Below, piece after piece: positions 9,277 through 17,680 of a DNA stretch of 64,000 nucleotides. The DNA is taken from contig NZ_JAAIXY010000010.1 of NCBI RefSeq assembly GCF_010894455.1, positions 88,024 to 152,023 on the forward strand, given 5' to 3'. Numbering within the stretch: the stretch's first letter is position 1; each line of letters opens with the position of its first letter. The notes under the pieces are model-generated. The model had not been told where the DNA came from and searched no databases. It saw only the letters and a program-made list of their open reading frames with translations. Made by a program: the position numbers and the translations under genes. Source of the stretch: Myxococcus eversor. GTDB lineage: Bacteria; Myxococcota; Myxococcia; Myxococcales; Myxococcaceae.

Positions 9277-9460
9277 AACGTCTGGGCACACGTCTGCCAT
9301 TGCGTGGGTGGACACGCGGGGACTGAGTTTCAGCTCACAGGCACACTACGGCCGAGGCCTGACATGCCGCGGCGTGGGGCGGTTTCGAGACACAATGCGG
9401 CCCTGGCGTGGACAGACACGCTGCAGGCGCGGTGAATGGGGGGCCGTGGGCGTTGAAGCC

Positions 9461-9895
9461 CTAACCAGGTCGGAATGGCTCCCCTGTGTCAGGTTCCACC
9501 CGCTCCAGTCCTGGATGCACCACCGGTGGGAGGTCCTCCCAGGTGATGAGGGGGTGGGGCGGGACCGCGAGGTGAGCCCATTCCTGCTCGTCCTCGTTGG
9601 TGGTGACAACGGTACTGTCTTTGCCACCCTGATGTGACATCGCGATGATTTCCGGCTCGCTCGCGTCGAAGAACAGCCGGCCCGAGGCGACGCGGTGGAG
9701 GCCGTCCCGAGGGCACGCGTGCGCGCTGGTGTACGTCGCATGGCTCAGGCTTCTGCCTTTCGCCATGGAGTGAGTGGTGGCCTCCTGCCTCATGGCGGAG
9801 TCGTCCTCCCCACCCTCTGTAACGAGCAGCGTGGCGAAGATGACAAACCAACCCGCGATGCAGAGCCGGCCAGCCCCTTTCGTGAGCCGCGCCAT
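9461..9895 (-). CDS. Small secreted hypothetical protein
   Basis: This is a 144-residue protein with a basic N-terminus and a hydrophobic stretch at about residues 11-26 (CIAGWFVIFATLLV) that reads as a signal peptide or anchor, followed by an acidic polar body with no recognised domain. There is no Cys at a lipobox position. A weak ribosome-binding site and a distinctly A/T-rich leader at 9896-9960 support a real start. It is a separate unit from the siderophore operon (228 nt between its stop and the operon start). Function unknown. Confidence 0.5.
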   Translation of the reverse strand: MARLTKGAGRLCIAGWFVIFATLLVTEGGEDDSAMRQEATTHSMAKGRSLSHATYTSAHACPRDGLHRVASGRLFFDASEPEIIAMSHQGGKDSTVVTTNEDEQEWAHLAVPPHPLITWEDLPPVVHPGLERVEPDTGEPFRPG

Positions 9896-10396
9896 CTGTA
9901 TTTTTCCGTGGATTCGGTGATTTTGAGAGTTAAATTCAAAATCAGGATATACCCGATGAATCCGACAGGCGCTACCTCTTTCATTCAGGATTGGGGTGTT
10001 GCGATATGTATTTCGACGTCCGAGACATATCGTCAGCGGGGTGGGTACTTCCTCGCACCGTCACGCACCGCGAAGCCCCTGGTATGGCAATCAGGGCTCG
10101 GAACCGCACATGTGATCCACTCCTCCGGAGGTCGCTCTGCCCGGGGCAATCACAGACAGATTCCGCGACAGGTCCGGCGGTTCACGGGTGGTGTGCCATG
10201 GTGTCGCGCCCAGCGACTCCCGAACCCACCGAGTACCCGGCCATCGCCGCGTCCGTGGCCCGCGCGAGCCTCAGGGGGCGGGACGAAGGATTTCTTGGGA
10301 TGCGGGCCAGGCCATTTCCTCTTTCCCCCCGAAAGGCTCGGGGAGCGTCCGAAGTGGCATGACGAAGTCTTGACCGACTGACCTGCCGTGAAGGCG
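9896..10396. other. Intergenic stretch without a convincing gene
   Basis: The first ~65 nt are unusually A/T-rich and probably hold the promoter of the small secreted gene. The rest contains only overlapping G+C-driven open frames with no signal peptide, domain or ribosome-binding site. A peptide of the type NRTCDPLLRR appears on the plus strand; such peptides often mark tRNA-derived sequence, but no cloverleaf could be built here. Confidence 0.4.
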
Positions 10397-11498
10397 TCAG
10401 TCGAGCATTCCATGGAGGCTGATATCCAATCGGCTGTTGACCAGTCCCAGGAGGCTCTCCAAGGCAAGCTGGTCCTGCTTCAGCCGGGGCGCGAGCTCCA
10501 TGCGGACGCGCTCGAGAAGCAGCTCGCGGGCATCGGCGACCCTGCGCGCGACGCCGGAGCGCGAGCCCCCATACATGAGCGTCAGCCGGTCCATCGTGAA
10601 CCCATGGAAATGGTGCAAGCGCAGCAGGGCCCGCTCCTGCTCTGGGAGCACGGCCACCGCCTTGCGGAGCGACTCGACGAGGAACTGGCGTGCGTCTTCG
10701 CGCAGCAGCGCGTACTCGGGGGCGCGACGAGCCACGCTGTGGGCCCTTGCCTGCGCCAGCGTGTGCCGTGCCGCTTCCACCCGGGGGCGCAGGTCGTCGG
10801 GAGGCGGAGGGCGGCTGGTGAGCCCGGGGGTTTCGCGGCATCCGGTGAGTCCCTCGAGGGCGGCCGTCAACTCGGGCGCGTTCTGCACCGTCACCGCGTC
10901 CGCCTTCTCCAGCCCCTTGCCGGCTTCAATGAAGACCCGGAGCACCTCCCTCCAGGGACGCGGCTCCCTCATCCACTCCGCCAGGGTGATTCCCTCCACG
11001 AGCTCCATGGCCAGGAAGACGGCCTCGCCATGGGTACCCACGTCAAGGAGGGTGACGACGTTGGGATGCGCGAGTCGGGCGAGCGCCTGGGCTTCGCGCA
11101 GCAGCCGCTGCCGCAGGTCGTCTCGTTGGTGTCCCTCGGGGCGAAGCCTCTTGAGGGCCACCCGGCGGCCCAGCTCCGGGTCATCCGCCGCGTAGACGAC
11201 GCCCATCGCTCCCGACCCGAGGGGTCCTGTCACCACGTAGCGGGAGACCCTGTCGCCCGGCCTCGGGGATTGGGAGGGCGTCCGTGGGAGCTCCGTTCCA
11301 TTCCCCGCCGCCAGGGCCCCACCGACAATCCGCGCAGCTTTCCACGTGCGCCAGGACGGAGACCCGGTGCTCTTCGGAGAGCAGCCCGGCGAGAAGGTCC
11401 GTCAGCGTCACTTCCTGAGGACATGAGGGCGTGGGGGCCGATTCCGTGACGCGTTCCGGTTCGCCAGACGGGGTGGATGGGGGAACTCGGTCACGCAT
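10397..11498 (-). pseudogene. Decayed Ser/Thr kinase fused to the tail of a myxobacterial ECF-like sigma factor
   Basis: Read from 11498, the locus opens with a cysteine motif (HVESCADCRW) like the zinc-finger header of some myxobacterial kinases. The frame then breaks: dropping one G from the GGGG run at 11317-11320 would join it to the kinase frame RYVVTGPLGSGAMGVVYA, followed by VALKRL. The kinase stops before the HRD catalytic loop and runs directly into a C-terminal block (LPEQERALLRLHHFHGFTMDRL..., ending ..NSRLDISLHGMLD) that looks like sigma region 4 of kinase-linked ECF factors. The downstream open frame alone is 279 codons. HRD, DFG and sigma region 2 are all absent. It is best read as a deletion that removed the middle of a kinase/sigma gene pair plus a frameshift; a homopolymer sequencing error would explain only the frameshift. 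Confidence 0.6.
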
Positions 11499-11705
11499 AC
11501 GACTCCTCGGGAAAATCTAGGAATACATGTTGGTCAAGTCTTGGGAGTTTGACCATCAAGGAGAGCGCCGTGGCCCCTTCCAACGGAGGACGCACTGGGG
11601 GTGTCTGTCATTCACTCGCCCTTACGCACTTCCTGACGTGGCATTGCGTGCGTGAAGGATTGCGCCCGCTTCGACACCGTCGGCCGGGCGCCGCTCGGCG
11701 ACGCG

Positions 11706-12377
11706 TCAGCGCGATGCCGCGATGCCCGCGAGGATGAGGTCGATGCCGGCGAGGAACTCGGCGAGGTCATCGTGTCCGGGCAGTTGGGCCGCGACCTTCC
11801 GAGTGAAGGGATACTCGTGGGCGTCGAGCTGCTTCCACCTGGCCGACATCGTGTCGAGAAAGTCAGCGCGGTCCACGGACGGCTCGAACAGGCGGCCGTT
11901 CGCGGCATTCTGGATGCTCACGCCAACGATGTAGCTCAACAGCGCCGACGCCGACGTGAACTGGGCGCGGCCCGAAACCCCCAACGCCTGGACCTGACGT
12001 CCGATGCGCTCGAATATCCTCAGCGTCGGGGTCTCCCACGGCGCGCGAGAGAGCTGCGCGCCCACCCACGGATGCGCATCAATCGTCTCGAACACGCCGA
12101 CCGCGATGCCGCGGATGGCTTCGTGCGGGGTGGCGACGGCGGGGACTTGGGCCACCGTGCGGGCGATGACGGCATCGGTGGCGGCGACGAGCAGCTCGCC
12201 CTTGTTCGCGATGTGCCAGTAGAGCGCGCCAGGTCCCGTCGCCAGCCGCGAGGCAAGCGAGCGGAAGGTCAACCCGCTCTCCCCCTCTTCGTCGAGCAGC
12301 TCAATCGCCGCGTCGACGATTCGCTCCCGTGAGAGCGCGTCCTCACGTCGTTCCGAGCCGCGCTTCGTGGTTCCCAT
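11706..12377 (-). CDS. TetR-family repressor
   Basis: The 223-residue protein has an N-terminal HTH (about 20-65) containing GLTFRSLASRL and ALYWHIANKGELL, the typical TetR recognition segment, and a helical ligand-binding C-terminus. It is transcribed away from a TetX-like flavin monooxygenase, with two identical 15-bp palindromes between them, so it most likely represses both genes and is released by a substrate of the monooxygenase. The inducer is unknown. Confidence 0.85.
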   Translation of the reverse strand: MGTTKRGSERREDALSRERIVDAAIELLDEEGESGLTFRSLASRLATGPGALYWHIANKGELLVAATDAVIARTVAQVPAVATPHEAIRGIAVGVFETIDAHPWVGAQLSRAPWETPTLRIFERIGRQVQALGVSGRAQFTSASALLSYIVGVSIQNAANGRLFEPSVDRADFLDTMSARWKQLDAHEYPFTRKVAAQLPGHDDLAEFLAGIDLILAGIAASR

Positions 12378-12396
12378 GGCCCCATCTTGACAGAAA

Positions 12397-12435
12397 TGGA
12401 ACGGCGTTCCAGTGTTGTTATGGAACGGCGTTCCA
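12397..12435. promoter_or_regulatory. Twin identical TetR operators
   Basis: TGGAACGGCGTTCCA occurs twice, at 12397-12411 and 12421-12435, 24 bp centre to centre (a little over two helical turns). Each copy is an inverted repeat TGGAAC/GTTCCA. They lie between the divergent tetR-like and monooxygenase starts, the classic arrangement for two repressor dimers. Confidence 0.8.
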
Positions 12436-12484
12436 TGGGCCGCGACGGCGTCGCCGGGCGGCCTTCGCCTTGAAAGGAATCACG

Positions 12485-13651
12485 ATGACTTCCATCGCAA
12501 TCATTGGCGCTGGGCTCGGAGGGCTGACGCTCGCTCGTGTCCTGCACGTCCACGGCATCGCCGCCACCGTCTACGAGGCCGATGCATCCGCGGAGGCGCG
12601 CACGCAAGGCGGGATGCTCGACATCCATGACTACAACGGGCAGCTCGCGCTGAAGGCAGCCGGACTGTTCGACGAATTCCGCCGAATCATCCATCCAGGA
12701 GGCGAGGCTTCGCGGGTGCTCGACCCGCACGGCGCGGTCCTGCTCGACCAGCCCGACGACGGCGGCGGCGTTCGCCCCGAGGTGCATCGTGGAGATCTGC
12801 GGCGCATCCTGCTCGACTCGCTGCCCGACGGCACCGTCCACTGGGGGCGCAAGGTCATGGCCATCCGCCCGCTCGGCGAAGGGCAGCACACGGTGACGTT
12901 CGCGGACGGGGCGAGCGTGACGACGAGCCTCGTGGTCGGTGCGGACGGCGCCTGGTCGAAGGTCCGGCCGCTGCTGTCCGAGGCGAAGCCCGAGTACGTC
13001 GGCACCTCGTTCATCGAGACGTACCTGCTCGACGCCGACGCGCGCCACCCGGCCAGCGCGAAGGTCGTTGGCGGCGGGGCGCTCTACGCGCTCGCGCCCG
13101 GCAAGGGGATTGTCGCCCACCGTGAGACGAACGGCGTCCTGCATACCTACGTCGCGCTCACCCGGCCGAAGGAGTGGATTTCGGGCATCGACTTCACGGA
13201 CCCGAAGGTGGCGAAGGTTCGAGTCGCGGCGGAGTTCGACGGCTGGGCGCCAGAGCTCACCGCGTTGATTACCGACGGGGAGACCGCCCCCGTCCTCCGA
13301 ATGGTCCATGCGCTCCCGCCCGGACATCGGTGGGCGCGCGTGCCCGGGGTGACGCTTCTCGGCGACGCCGCGCATCTGAACCCGCCCGACGGGGAGGGCG
13401 CCAACCTGGCGATGTACGACGGCGCCGAGCTCGGCAAGGCCTTGGCCGCGCACCGGGGCGACTTCGAAGCCGCGCTGGCCGAGTACGAAGCCGCCCTGTT
13501 CATCCGGAGCGCGGACGCCGCCGTCGAGGCCGCGAAGGTCCACGCGCTCTGCTTCGACGACGCCAACGCCCCGCACGGGCTGATTGACCTGCTGACCGGC
13601 GGCTCCGCGACGATGCCGTCCACGCCGTTCCGGCAGGGCACGTCGCCCTGA
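12485..13651 (+). CDS. TetX-like FAD-dependent monooxygenase
   Basis: The 388-residue class A flavoprotein monooxygenase resembles tetracycline destructases along its length. It has GAGLGGLTLAR (FAD, residues 7-17), an acidic YEAD at the end of strand 2, GGMLDIHDYNGQLALK (compare TetX GGTLDLHRDSGQEAMK), HRGDLRRILLDSL (compare TetX NRNDLRTILLNSL) and GDAAHLNPPDGEGANLAMYDG (compare GDAAHLMPPFAGQGVN). The start at ATG 12485 has AAAGGAA upstream. It is probably controlled by the divergent TetR through twin operators. Oxidative inactivation of a polyketide antibiotic is plausible, but TetX-like enzymes also include biosynthetic hydroxylases, so the substrate is open. Confidence 0.82.
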   Translation: MTSIAIIGAGLGGLTLARVLHVHGIAATVYEADASAEARTQGGMLDIHDYNGQLALKAAGLFDEFRRIIHPGGEASRVLDPHGAVLLDQPDDGGGVRPEVHRGDLRRILLDSLPDGTVHWGRKVMAIRPLGEGQHTVTFADGASVTTSLVVGADGAWSKVRPLLSEAKPEYVGTSFIETYLLDADARHPASAKVVGGGALYALAPGKGIVAHRETNGVLHTYVALTRPKEWISGIDFTDPKVAKVRVAAEFDGWAPELTALITDGETAPVLRMVHALPPGHRWARVPGVTLLGDAAHLNPPDGEGANLAMYDGAELGKALAAHRGDFEAALAEYEAALFIRSADAAVEAAKVHALCFDDANAPHGLIDLLTGGSATMPSTPFRQGTSP

Positions 13652-13700
13652 CCGGAGTCGACACGACAGGGTTCTCTCCAGCTCCGCTTGGGAGGTGGAA

Positions 13701-14579
13701 TCAGGCGGAGCCGATGCTCGCCACGGTGTCCAGCGCCTTGACCGCATCGTCCGGAAGCTTGAGTTCGGCGGCGGCGAGGTTCTCCCGCAGGTGGGCGACG
13801 GATGAGGTTCCGGGAATCAAGAGGATGTTGGGCGAGCGACGAAGGAGCCAGGCGAGCGCGACCTGCATGGGCGTGGCGCCGAGGCGCGCGGCGACGTCAG
13901 ACAACGTCGACGACTGCAGCGGGGTGAAGCCGCCGAGCGGGAAGAACGGCACATAGGCGATGCCATCGCGGGCGAGCTCGTCGATGAGTGCGTCGTCCTC
14001 TCGATGCGCCAGGTTGTATTGGTTCTGCACGCAGACGATGTCGCAGATCTCGCGGCCTTCCGCGATTTGCGTGCGCGTGACATTGCTCAACCCGATGTGC
14101 CGAATCAGTCCCTGCTTCTGGAGGTCGGCGAGCGCGCGGAGCGGTGCCTCCAGAGAGCCCTCGGCGGGGTGATGCACGCTGAACATGCTGCGGAGGTTGA
14201 CCACATCGAGCACCTCCAGCCCCAGATTGCGGAGGTTGTCGTGGACCGCCTGGGTCAACTCCTCGCGTGAAAGGGCAGGGAGCCAGGAGCCATCCGCACC
14301 CCGCCTGGCGCTGACCTTGGTGACGATGGTGAGACCCTCGCGATAGGGGTGCAGCGCTTCGCGAATCAACTGATTGGTGATGTGCGGGCCATAGAAGTCG
14401 CTGGTGTCGATGTGGTCCACCCCGCTCGCGACGGCCTCGCGCAGCACGGCGAGGGCCGCATCCCGGTTCTTCGGCGGGCCGAACACCCCGGGCCCCGCCA
14501 GTTGCATGGCGCCATAGCCGAGCCGCTTCACGCGGCGCGCGCCAAGGCTGAACGTTCCGACCTGCTCGATGCTGGACAT
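13701..14579 (-). CDS. Aldo/keto reductase (copy 1)
   Basis: The 292-residue TIM-barrel oxidoreductase has the AKR Asp-Tyr pair in DTSDFYGP and the catalytic Lys in IVTKVS. The position usually held by the catalytic His reads DVVNLR, so that residue seems replaced, as in the second copy at 19374-20243. NADPH-site features include GLSN and IPGTSS. Good ribosome-binding site (AAGGAG) before ATG 14579. It is divergent from a LysR gene, its likely regulator. The substrate is unknown. Confidence 0.85.
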   Translation of the reverse strand: MSSIEQVGTFSLGARRVKRLGYGAMQLAGPGVFGPPKNRDAALAVLREAVASGVDHIDTSDFYGPHITNQLIREALHPYREGLTIVTKVSARRGADGSWLPALSREELTQAVHDNLRNLGLEVLDVVNLRSMFSVHHPAEGSLEAPLRALADLQKQGLIRHIGLSNVTRTQIAEGREICDIVCVQNQYNLAHREDDALIDELARDGIAYVPFFPLGGFTPLQSSTLSDVAARLGATPMQVALAWLLRRSPNILLIPGTSSVAHLRENLAAAELKLPDDAVKALDTVASIGSA

Positions 14580-14641
14580 GCGCTCTCCTTTGAAGACGAG
14601 GCAAAGTAGGCCGCCGCCGGGCTGACGAGAATCAGGTACAA

Positions 14642-14660
14642 TCCGCACGGGCTGTGCGGA
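14642..14660. promoter_or_regulatory. Inverted repeat, probable LysR operator
   Basis: TCCGCAC (14642-14648) and GTGCGGA (14654-14660) form perfect 7-bp arms around 5 nt, ending 10 nt before the LysR start. The position fits autoregulation and control of the divergent aldo/keto reductase. Confidence 0.5.
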
Positions 14661-14670
14661 GTGGCGAACA

Positions 14671-15579
14671 ATGAAGGTCGACCTGAGCGATTTGAATGCC
14701 TTCCTGGCGGTGGCGCGCGCCGGAGGCTTTCGCGATGGGGCGCGCAGCAGCGGAAGCAGCGCGTCCGGCCTCAGTGAGGCGGTGCGCCGTCTGGAGGCCC
14801 AACTGGGGGTCAGGCTGCTCAACCGGACGACGCGCAGTGTCGTCCTCACGGAAGCAGGCGAGGGGTTGCTCGCGCGGCTCGGCCCCGCCTTGACGGAGGT
14901 GGAGGCGGCCCTCGACGTGGTGAATGGCTTTCGAGACAGGCCGGCGGGGGTGTTGCGTCTCAATGTGCCGGTCAGCGCGGCGAGGCTGGTTCTGCCCCGC
15001 ATCGTTCCGCCCTTCCTCGCGGCCTACCCAGAGGTCCGGTTGGAGGTGATGACGGACGAGAGTTTTGTCGACGTGCTCGCGGCCGGGTGCGACGCCGGCA
15101 TCCGCTACGATGACCGATTGGAGCAGGACATGATTGCGGTGCCCATCGGGCCCCGTGTCCAGCGCTTCGCCGCCGCTGCCTCCCCCGCCTATCTCGAGCG
15201 CCATGGTCGTCCGTTGCATCCCCGCGACTTGCTCGACCATGCCTGTCTGCGCGGACGCTTCCCGAGCGGGACGATGACGTCGTGGGAGTTCGAGCGGGGC
15301 GCTGAGGTCGTCAAGGTCGAACCATCGGGGCCGTTGATAGTCCGGGTCGGAGGAGCGACCGACCTCGCCGTCGACGCGGCCATCGCCGGTTGCGGCATCG
15401 TGTACCTCTTCGAGGACTGGCTGCGCCCGCATCTGGACCGGGGCGCCCTCGAGCCCATCCTCGAACCCTGGTGGCAGTCCTTCTCCGGGCCGTTTCTCTA
15501 CTACCCCGGGCGGCGTCTCGTGCCGACGCCGCTCCGGGCATTCGTCGACTTCATCAAGGCCTCGGCGGAGCCTTCCTGA
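14671..15579 (+). CDS. LysR-family transcriptional regulator
   Basis: The 302-residue LTTR has an N-terminal winged HTH (LNAFLAVARAGGFRDGARSSGSS, then SEAVRRLEAQLGVRLLNRTTR) and a periplasmic-binding-like effector domain from about residue 90. It is transcribed divergently from an aldo/keto reductase 91 bp away with an inverted repeat between, so it probably controls that gene. It is not closely similar to the LysR beside the second reductase copy. Confidence 0.87.
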   Translation: MKVDLSDLNAFLAVARAGGFRDGARSSGSSASGLSEAVRRLEAQLGVRLLNRTTRSVVLTEAGEGLLARLGPALTEVEAALDVVNGFRDRPAGVLRLNVPVSAARLVLPRIVPPFLAAYPEVRLEVMTDESFVDVLAAGCDAGIRYDDRLEQDMIAVPIGPRVQRFAAAASPAYLERHGRPLHPRDLLDHACLRGRFPSGTMTSWEFERGAEVVKVEPSGPLIVRVGGATDLAVDAAIAGCGIVYLFEDWLRPHLDRGALEPILEPWWQSFSGPFLYYPGRRLVPTPLRAFVDFIKASAEPS

Positions 15580-15599
15580 CCGGTGTAACGACGCAAAGC

Positions 15600-15926
15600 C
15601 TATGCAACCGGATGCGCGAAAAAGTATCGGGCTCCAGGCTTGAAGTCGTTTGCCTTCGGTGAAGCCAGGAACTTCTCCATCATGTGGATGGCCTCGCCCT
15701 GAACAAAGTTGCCGGCCCTGAAGAAGGCTGAGCAATCAAGCCCGGTTGTCGCCTCGAACTTCTCGCGCAATACAACGGTCAGGGGGGTCTGGGTGATTTC
15801 GAAGTCAGACAGCGTGTAGTGAAAGCCCCGGGAGGACCAGTTGAAGCCACCTTCGGTGATGAACGTCGGAGGATTCATGGGGGACAAGCTCCGGTGGCGT
15901 GGCGACCGGGTTCCAGACAGGGACAT
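15600..15926 (-). CDS. Small hypothetical protein, third gene of the astacin operon
   Basis: This is a 108-residue frame from ATG 15926, or 92 residues from ATG 15878. No domain was recognised. The C-terminal part (GGFNWSSRGFHYTLSDFEI..., LREKFEATTGLDCSAFFRAG) has balanced composition and looks like a folded protein rather than chance. It begins 4 nt after the stop of the upstream lipoprotein gene, so it is probably cotranscribed with it. It could be the surviving end of a longer gene. Confidence 0.45.
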   Translation of the reverse strand: MSLSGTRSPRHRSLSPMNPPTFITEGGFNWSSRGFHYTLSDFEITQTPLTVVLREKFEATTGLDCSAFFRAGNFVQGEAIHMMEKFLASPKANDFKPGARYFFAHPVA

Positions 15927-15930
15927 CCTC

Positions 15931-16329
15931 TCAGTTGAAGCAGAGGGAGATCGTCTCGGTATGGTCCGAACGCTCCGCGATACCGACCTGGTCGCAGCGC
16001 TCGCCGGCTCCGCAAGGGAGCCCGATGCTGCATCGTCGATGACAAAGGCGGTCACCTGTCTCGGGTGCGCAGGTGCCGGCATCCACCCCTTCGGGGACGG
16101 CAGGGGGACATTCCTGGCTGACGTAGCAAAGCTCGAGCGCGGCTGTGCACTTCTCGGAGAAGGAGCACGCCGCGAACGAGGACGCTGGCACCTGGGGGGT
16201 GGAGCCGGAGTCGCCGGCGGGGGGGAGCTCGAAGCCGCCAGAATCAGGGGTGTCCTCGGAGTCGGAGTCGTTGCATCCGGAGGTGGCCAGGAGCAGGAGG
16301 GCGGCGGAGAGCAGGAGGGAGCGGCGCAT
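15931..16329 (-). CDS. Cysteine-rich lipoprotein
   Basis: The 132-residue protein has a type II signal peptide: basic start, hydrophobic core LLLSAALLLLA, lipobox TSGC with Cys19. An acidic Ser/Asp/Gly-rich linker follows, then a domain with about ten cysteines likely to form disulphides. It lies 21 nt downstream of the astacin-like protease gene and should be cotranscribed with it. No known domain; possibly a surface partner or substrate of the protease. Confidence 0.65.
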   Translation of the reverse strand: MRRSLLLSAALLLLATSGCNDSDSEDTPDSGGFELPPAGDSGSTPQVPASSFAACSFSEKCTAALELCYVSQECPPAVPEGVDAGTCAPETGDRLCHRRCSIGLPCGAGERCDQVGIAERSDHTETISLCFN

Positions 16330-16350
16330 ACGGACTCCTTCAACGGGTTG

Positions 16351-17502
16351 TTAGAAAGGGCCCCAGCAATCAGTGCAGATGAGGACCTGCGAATCCGAGG
16401 CCTCGCAGATGCCGTTCCCACAGGTGCCGCAATCCGCGAGGCATGAGCCGTTCTGTTCGAAGATGGTGCAGATTCCGTCGCCGCAGGGAGGGCAGTCATC
16501 GGTGCACACGCCTTCTTCGCCACTCTGGCAGATGAAGTCGCCACAGAACGGCTGGCAATCCGTGGGGCAGCTCAGGTTGTTCTCCTCCGGATAGCACCTG
16601 CCATCGCCACAGACAGCGGGGTCTGTGTACATCCAGCGGACGGTCTTCACGTCCGTCGCGCTCATGCCAGAGGTCTGTCCCATGAGGTACTCCCTCCCCC
16701 GGAGGGAGCGGAGGGTCGGCGCCCCGTTCCTCGAGAAGGCATAGGGGTGGTAGTGCATGATGGAGCCCTCATCGTAGTCATAGATGTCGCCGGAGCTCGG
16801 CGTCGACCCGACGCAGTACTGGTTGAAGGCGTGCGCATACCCGGGCTGCACATTGGCCCAGAGGACTTCGACGTAGGTGTCCCGGTCGCAGCGGCTCTGC
16901 TCGTGCCACATTCCCAGCGCGTGCAGCAGCTCGTGGATGGTGCTGCCCGTGCCGCAGCCGTCCGCGAGATTGATGACCTGTCCGCCGCCGACGCGCCCGA
17001 CCTGTGAGTTGCACTCGGTGGCGTTTCGCGTGATGTAGATGTAGTCCGCGTACCCGGCGGTGCGCGGAAAGAAGTTCACGCCCGGGTTGTTGGCCTCGAT
17101 ATGGGCGATGGCGTCCGTCACCCGGTACTGCATGGGAAGGGCCGGGTCGATGACGTACGGCACGTTGCCCGAGCTCCAACGGCTGCCGCTCGCGTAGGTG
17201 ATGCTGCCCATGCCTTGCACGCCGTCCGTGAGAGCGCGCTCCAGTGCCTCGCGGTGGGTGGGAATCACATCCGCCGGCCCCAGGTCGATGTCTCCCTCGA
17301 AGATGGCGCGGCCGCCTTGCACCGTGAAGGTGACTTGCGCGGGCTCGCCGCGGATGACCGCCCAGCCGGTGCCAACCGCGCCAGAGGTGGAGGGCGTTCC
17401 CGCGCCTGCGGGAACCTCGGAGGAATGGGCGTCGTCATCGACCTGGCAGCCAGCGAGCAGCGTGAGGACGGAAACGGCCATGAGGGAGCGGCAAAAAGAC
17501 AC
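16351..17502 (-). CDS. Astacin-like (M12A) zinc metalloprotease lipoprotein
   Basis: The 383-residue secreted protease starts at GTG 17502, which has GGAG 6 nt upstream. It has a lipobox LAGC with Cys19, a prodomain-like region, and a catalytic domain with the extended zinc motif HELLHALGMWHE (His190, His194, His200, catalytic Glu191) and a Met-turn SIMHY (Met249). The C-terminus (about 298-380) carries four Cys repeats of the type CGDGxC...CxxDC, common on myxobacterial secreted proteins. It probably digests extracellular protein during predation or development. It is the first gene of a three-gene minus-strand unit with a lipoprotein and a small protein. Confidence 0.87.
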   Translation of the reverse strand: MSFCRSLMAVSVLTLLAGCQVDDDAHSSEVPAGAGTPSTSGAVGTGWAVIRGEPAQVTFTVQGGRAIFEGDIDLGPADVIPTHREALERALTDGVQGMGSITYASGSRWSSGNVPYVIDPALPMQYRVTDAIAHIEANNPGVNFFPRTAGYADYIYITRNATECNSQVGRVGGGQVINLADGCGTGSTIHELLHALGMWHEQSRCDRDTYVEVLWANVQPGYAHAFNQYCVGSTPSSGDIYDYDEGSIMHYHPYAFSRNGAPTLRSLRGREYLMGQTSGMSATDVKTVRWMYTDPAVCGDGRCYPEENNLSCPTDCQPFCGDFICQSGEEGVCTDDCPPCGDGICTIFEQNGSCLADCGTCGNGICEASDSQVLICTDCWGPF

Positions 17503-17680
17503 GGAACTCTCCAATCTTCGCCAAGGGGCGATGAGGTTTTGGATAGTACGCCTCACGTCAGCCCGTCGCGCCGCCGCGGATGTCCTGCTCCGCAATCGTG
17601 TGAGCCGTGCCGCGTAGGGGCTCTGGAAGTCCCGCGGCGTACACTGTTCCTGTCCTCCCCACTCCGAACCCCGAGTCTCC

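Noticed and set aside
9233-9278. TTG start extending the decarboxylase by 15 residues
   Set aside because: It would start inside the Fur-like box, and the ribosome-binding site AAGGAG fits the internal ATG at 9233.
10078-10160. NRTCDPLLRR-like peptide suggesting a tRNA-derived region
   Set aside because: No acceptor, anticodon or T-stem pairing could be built around it on either strand, so no tRNA is called.
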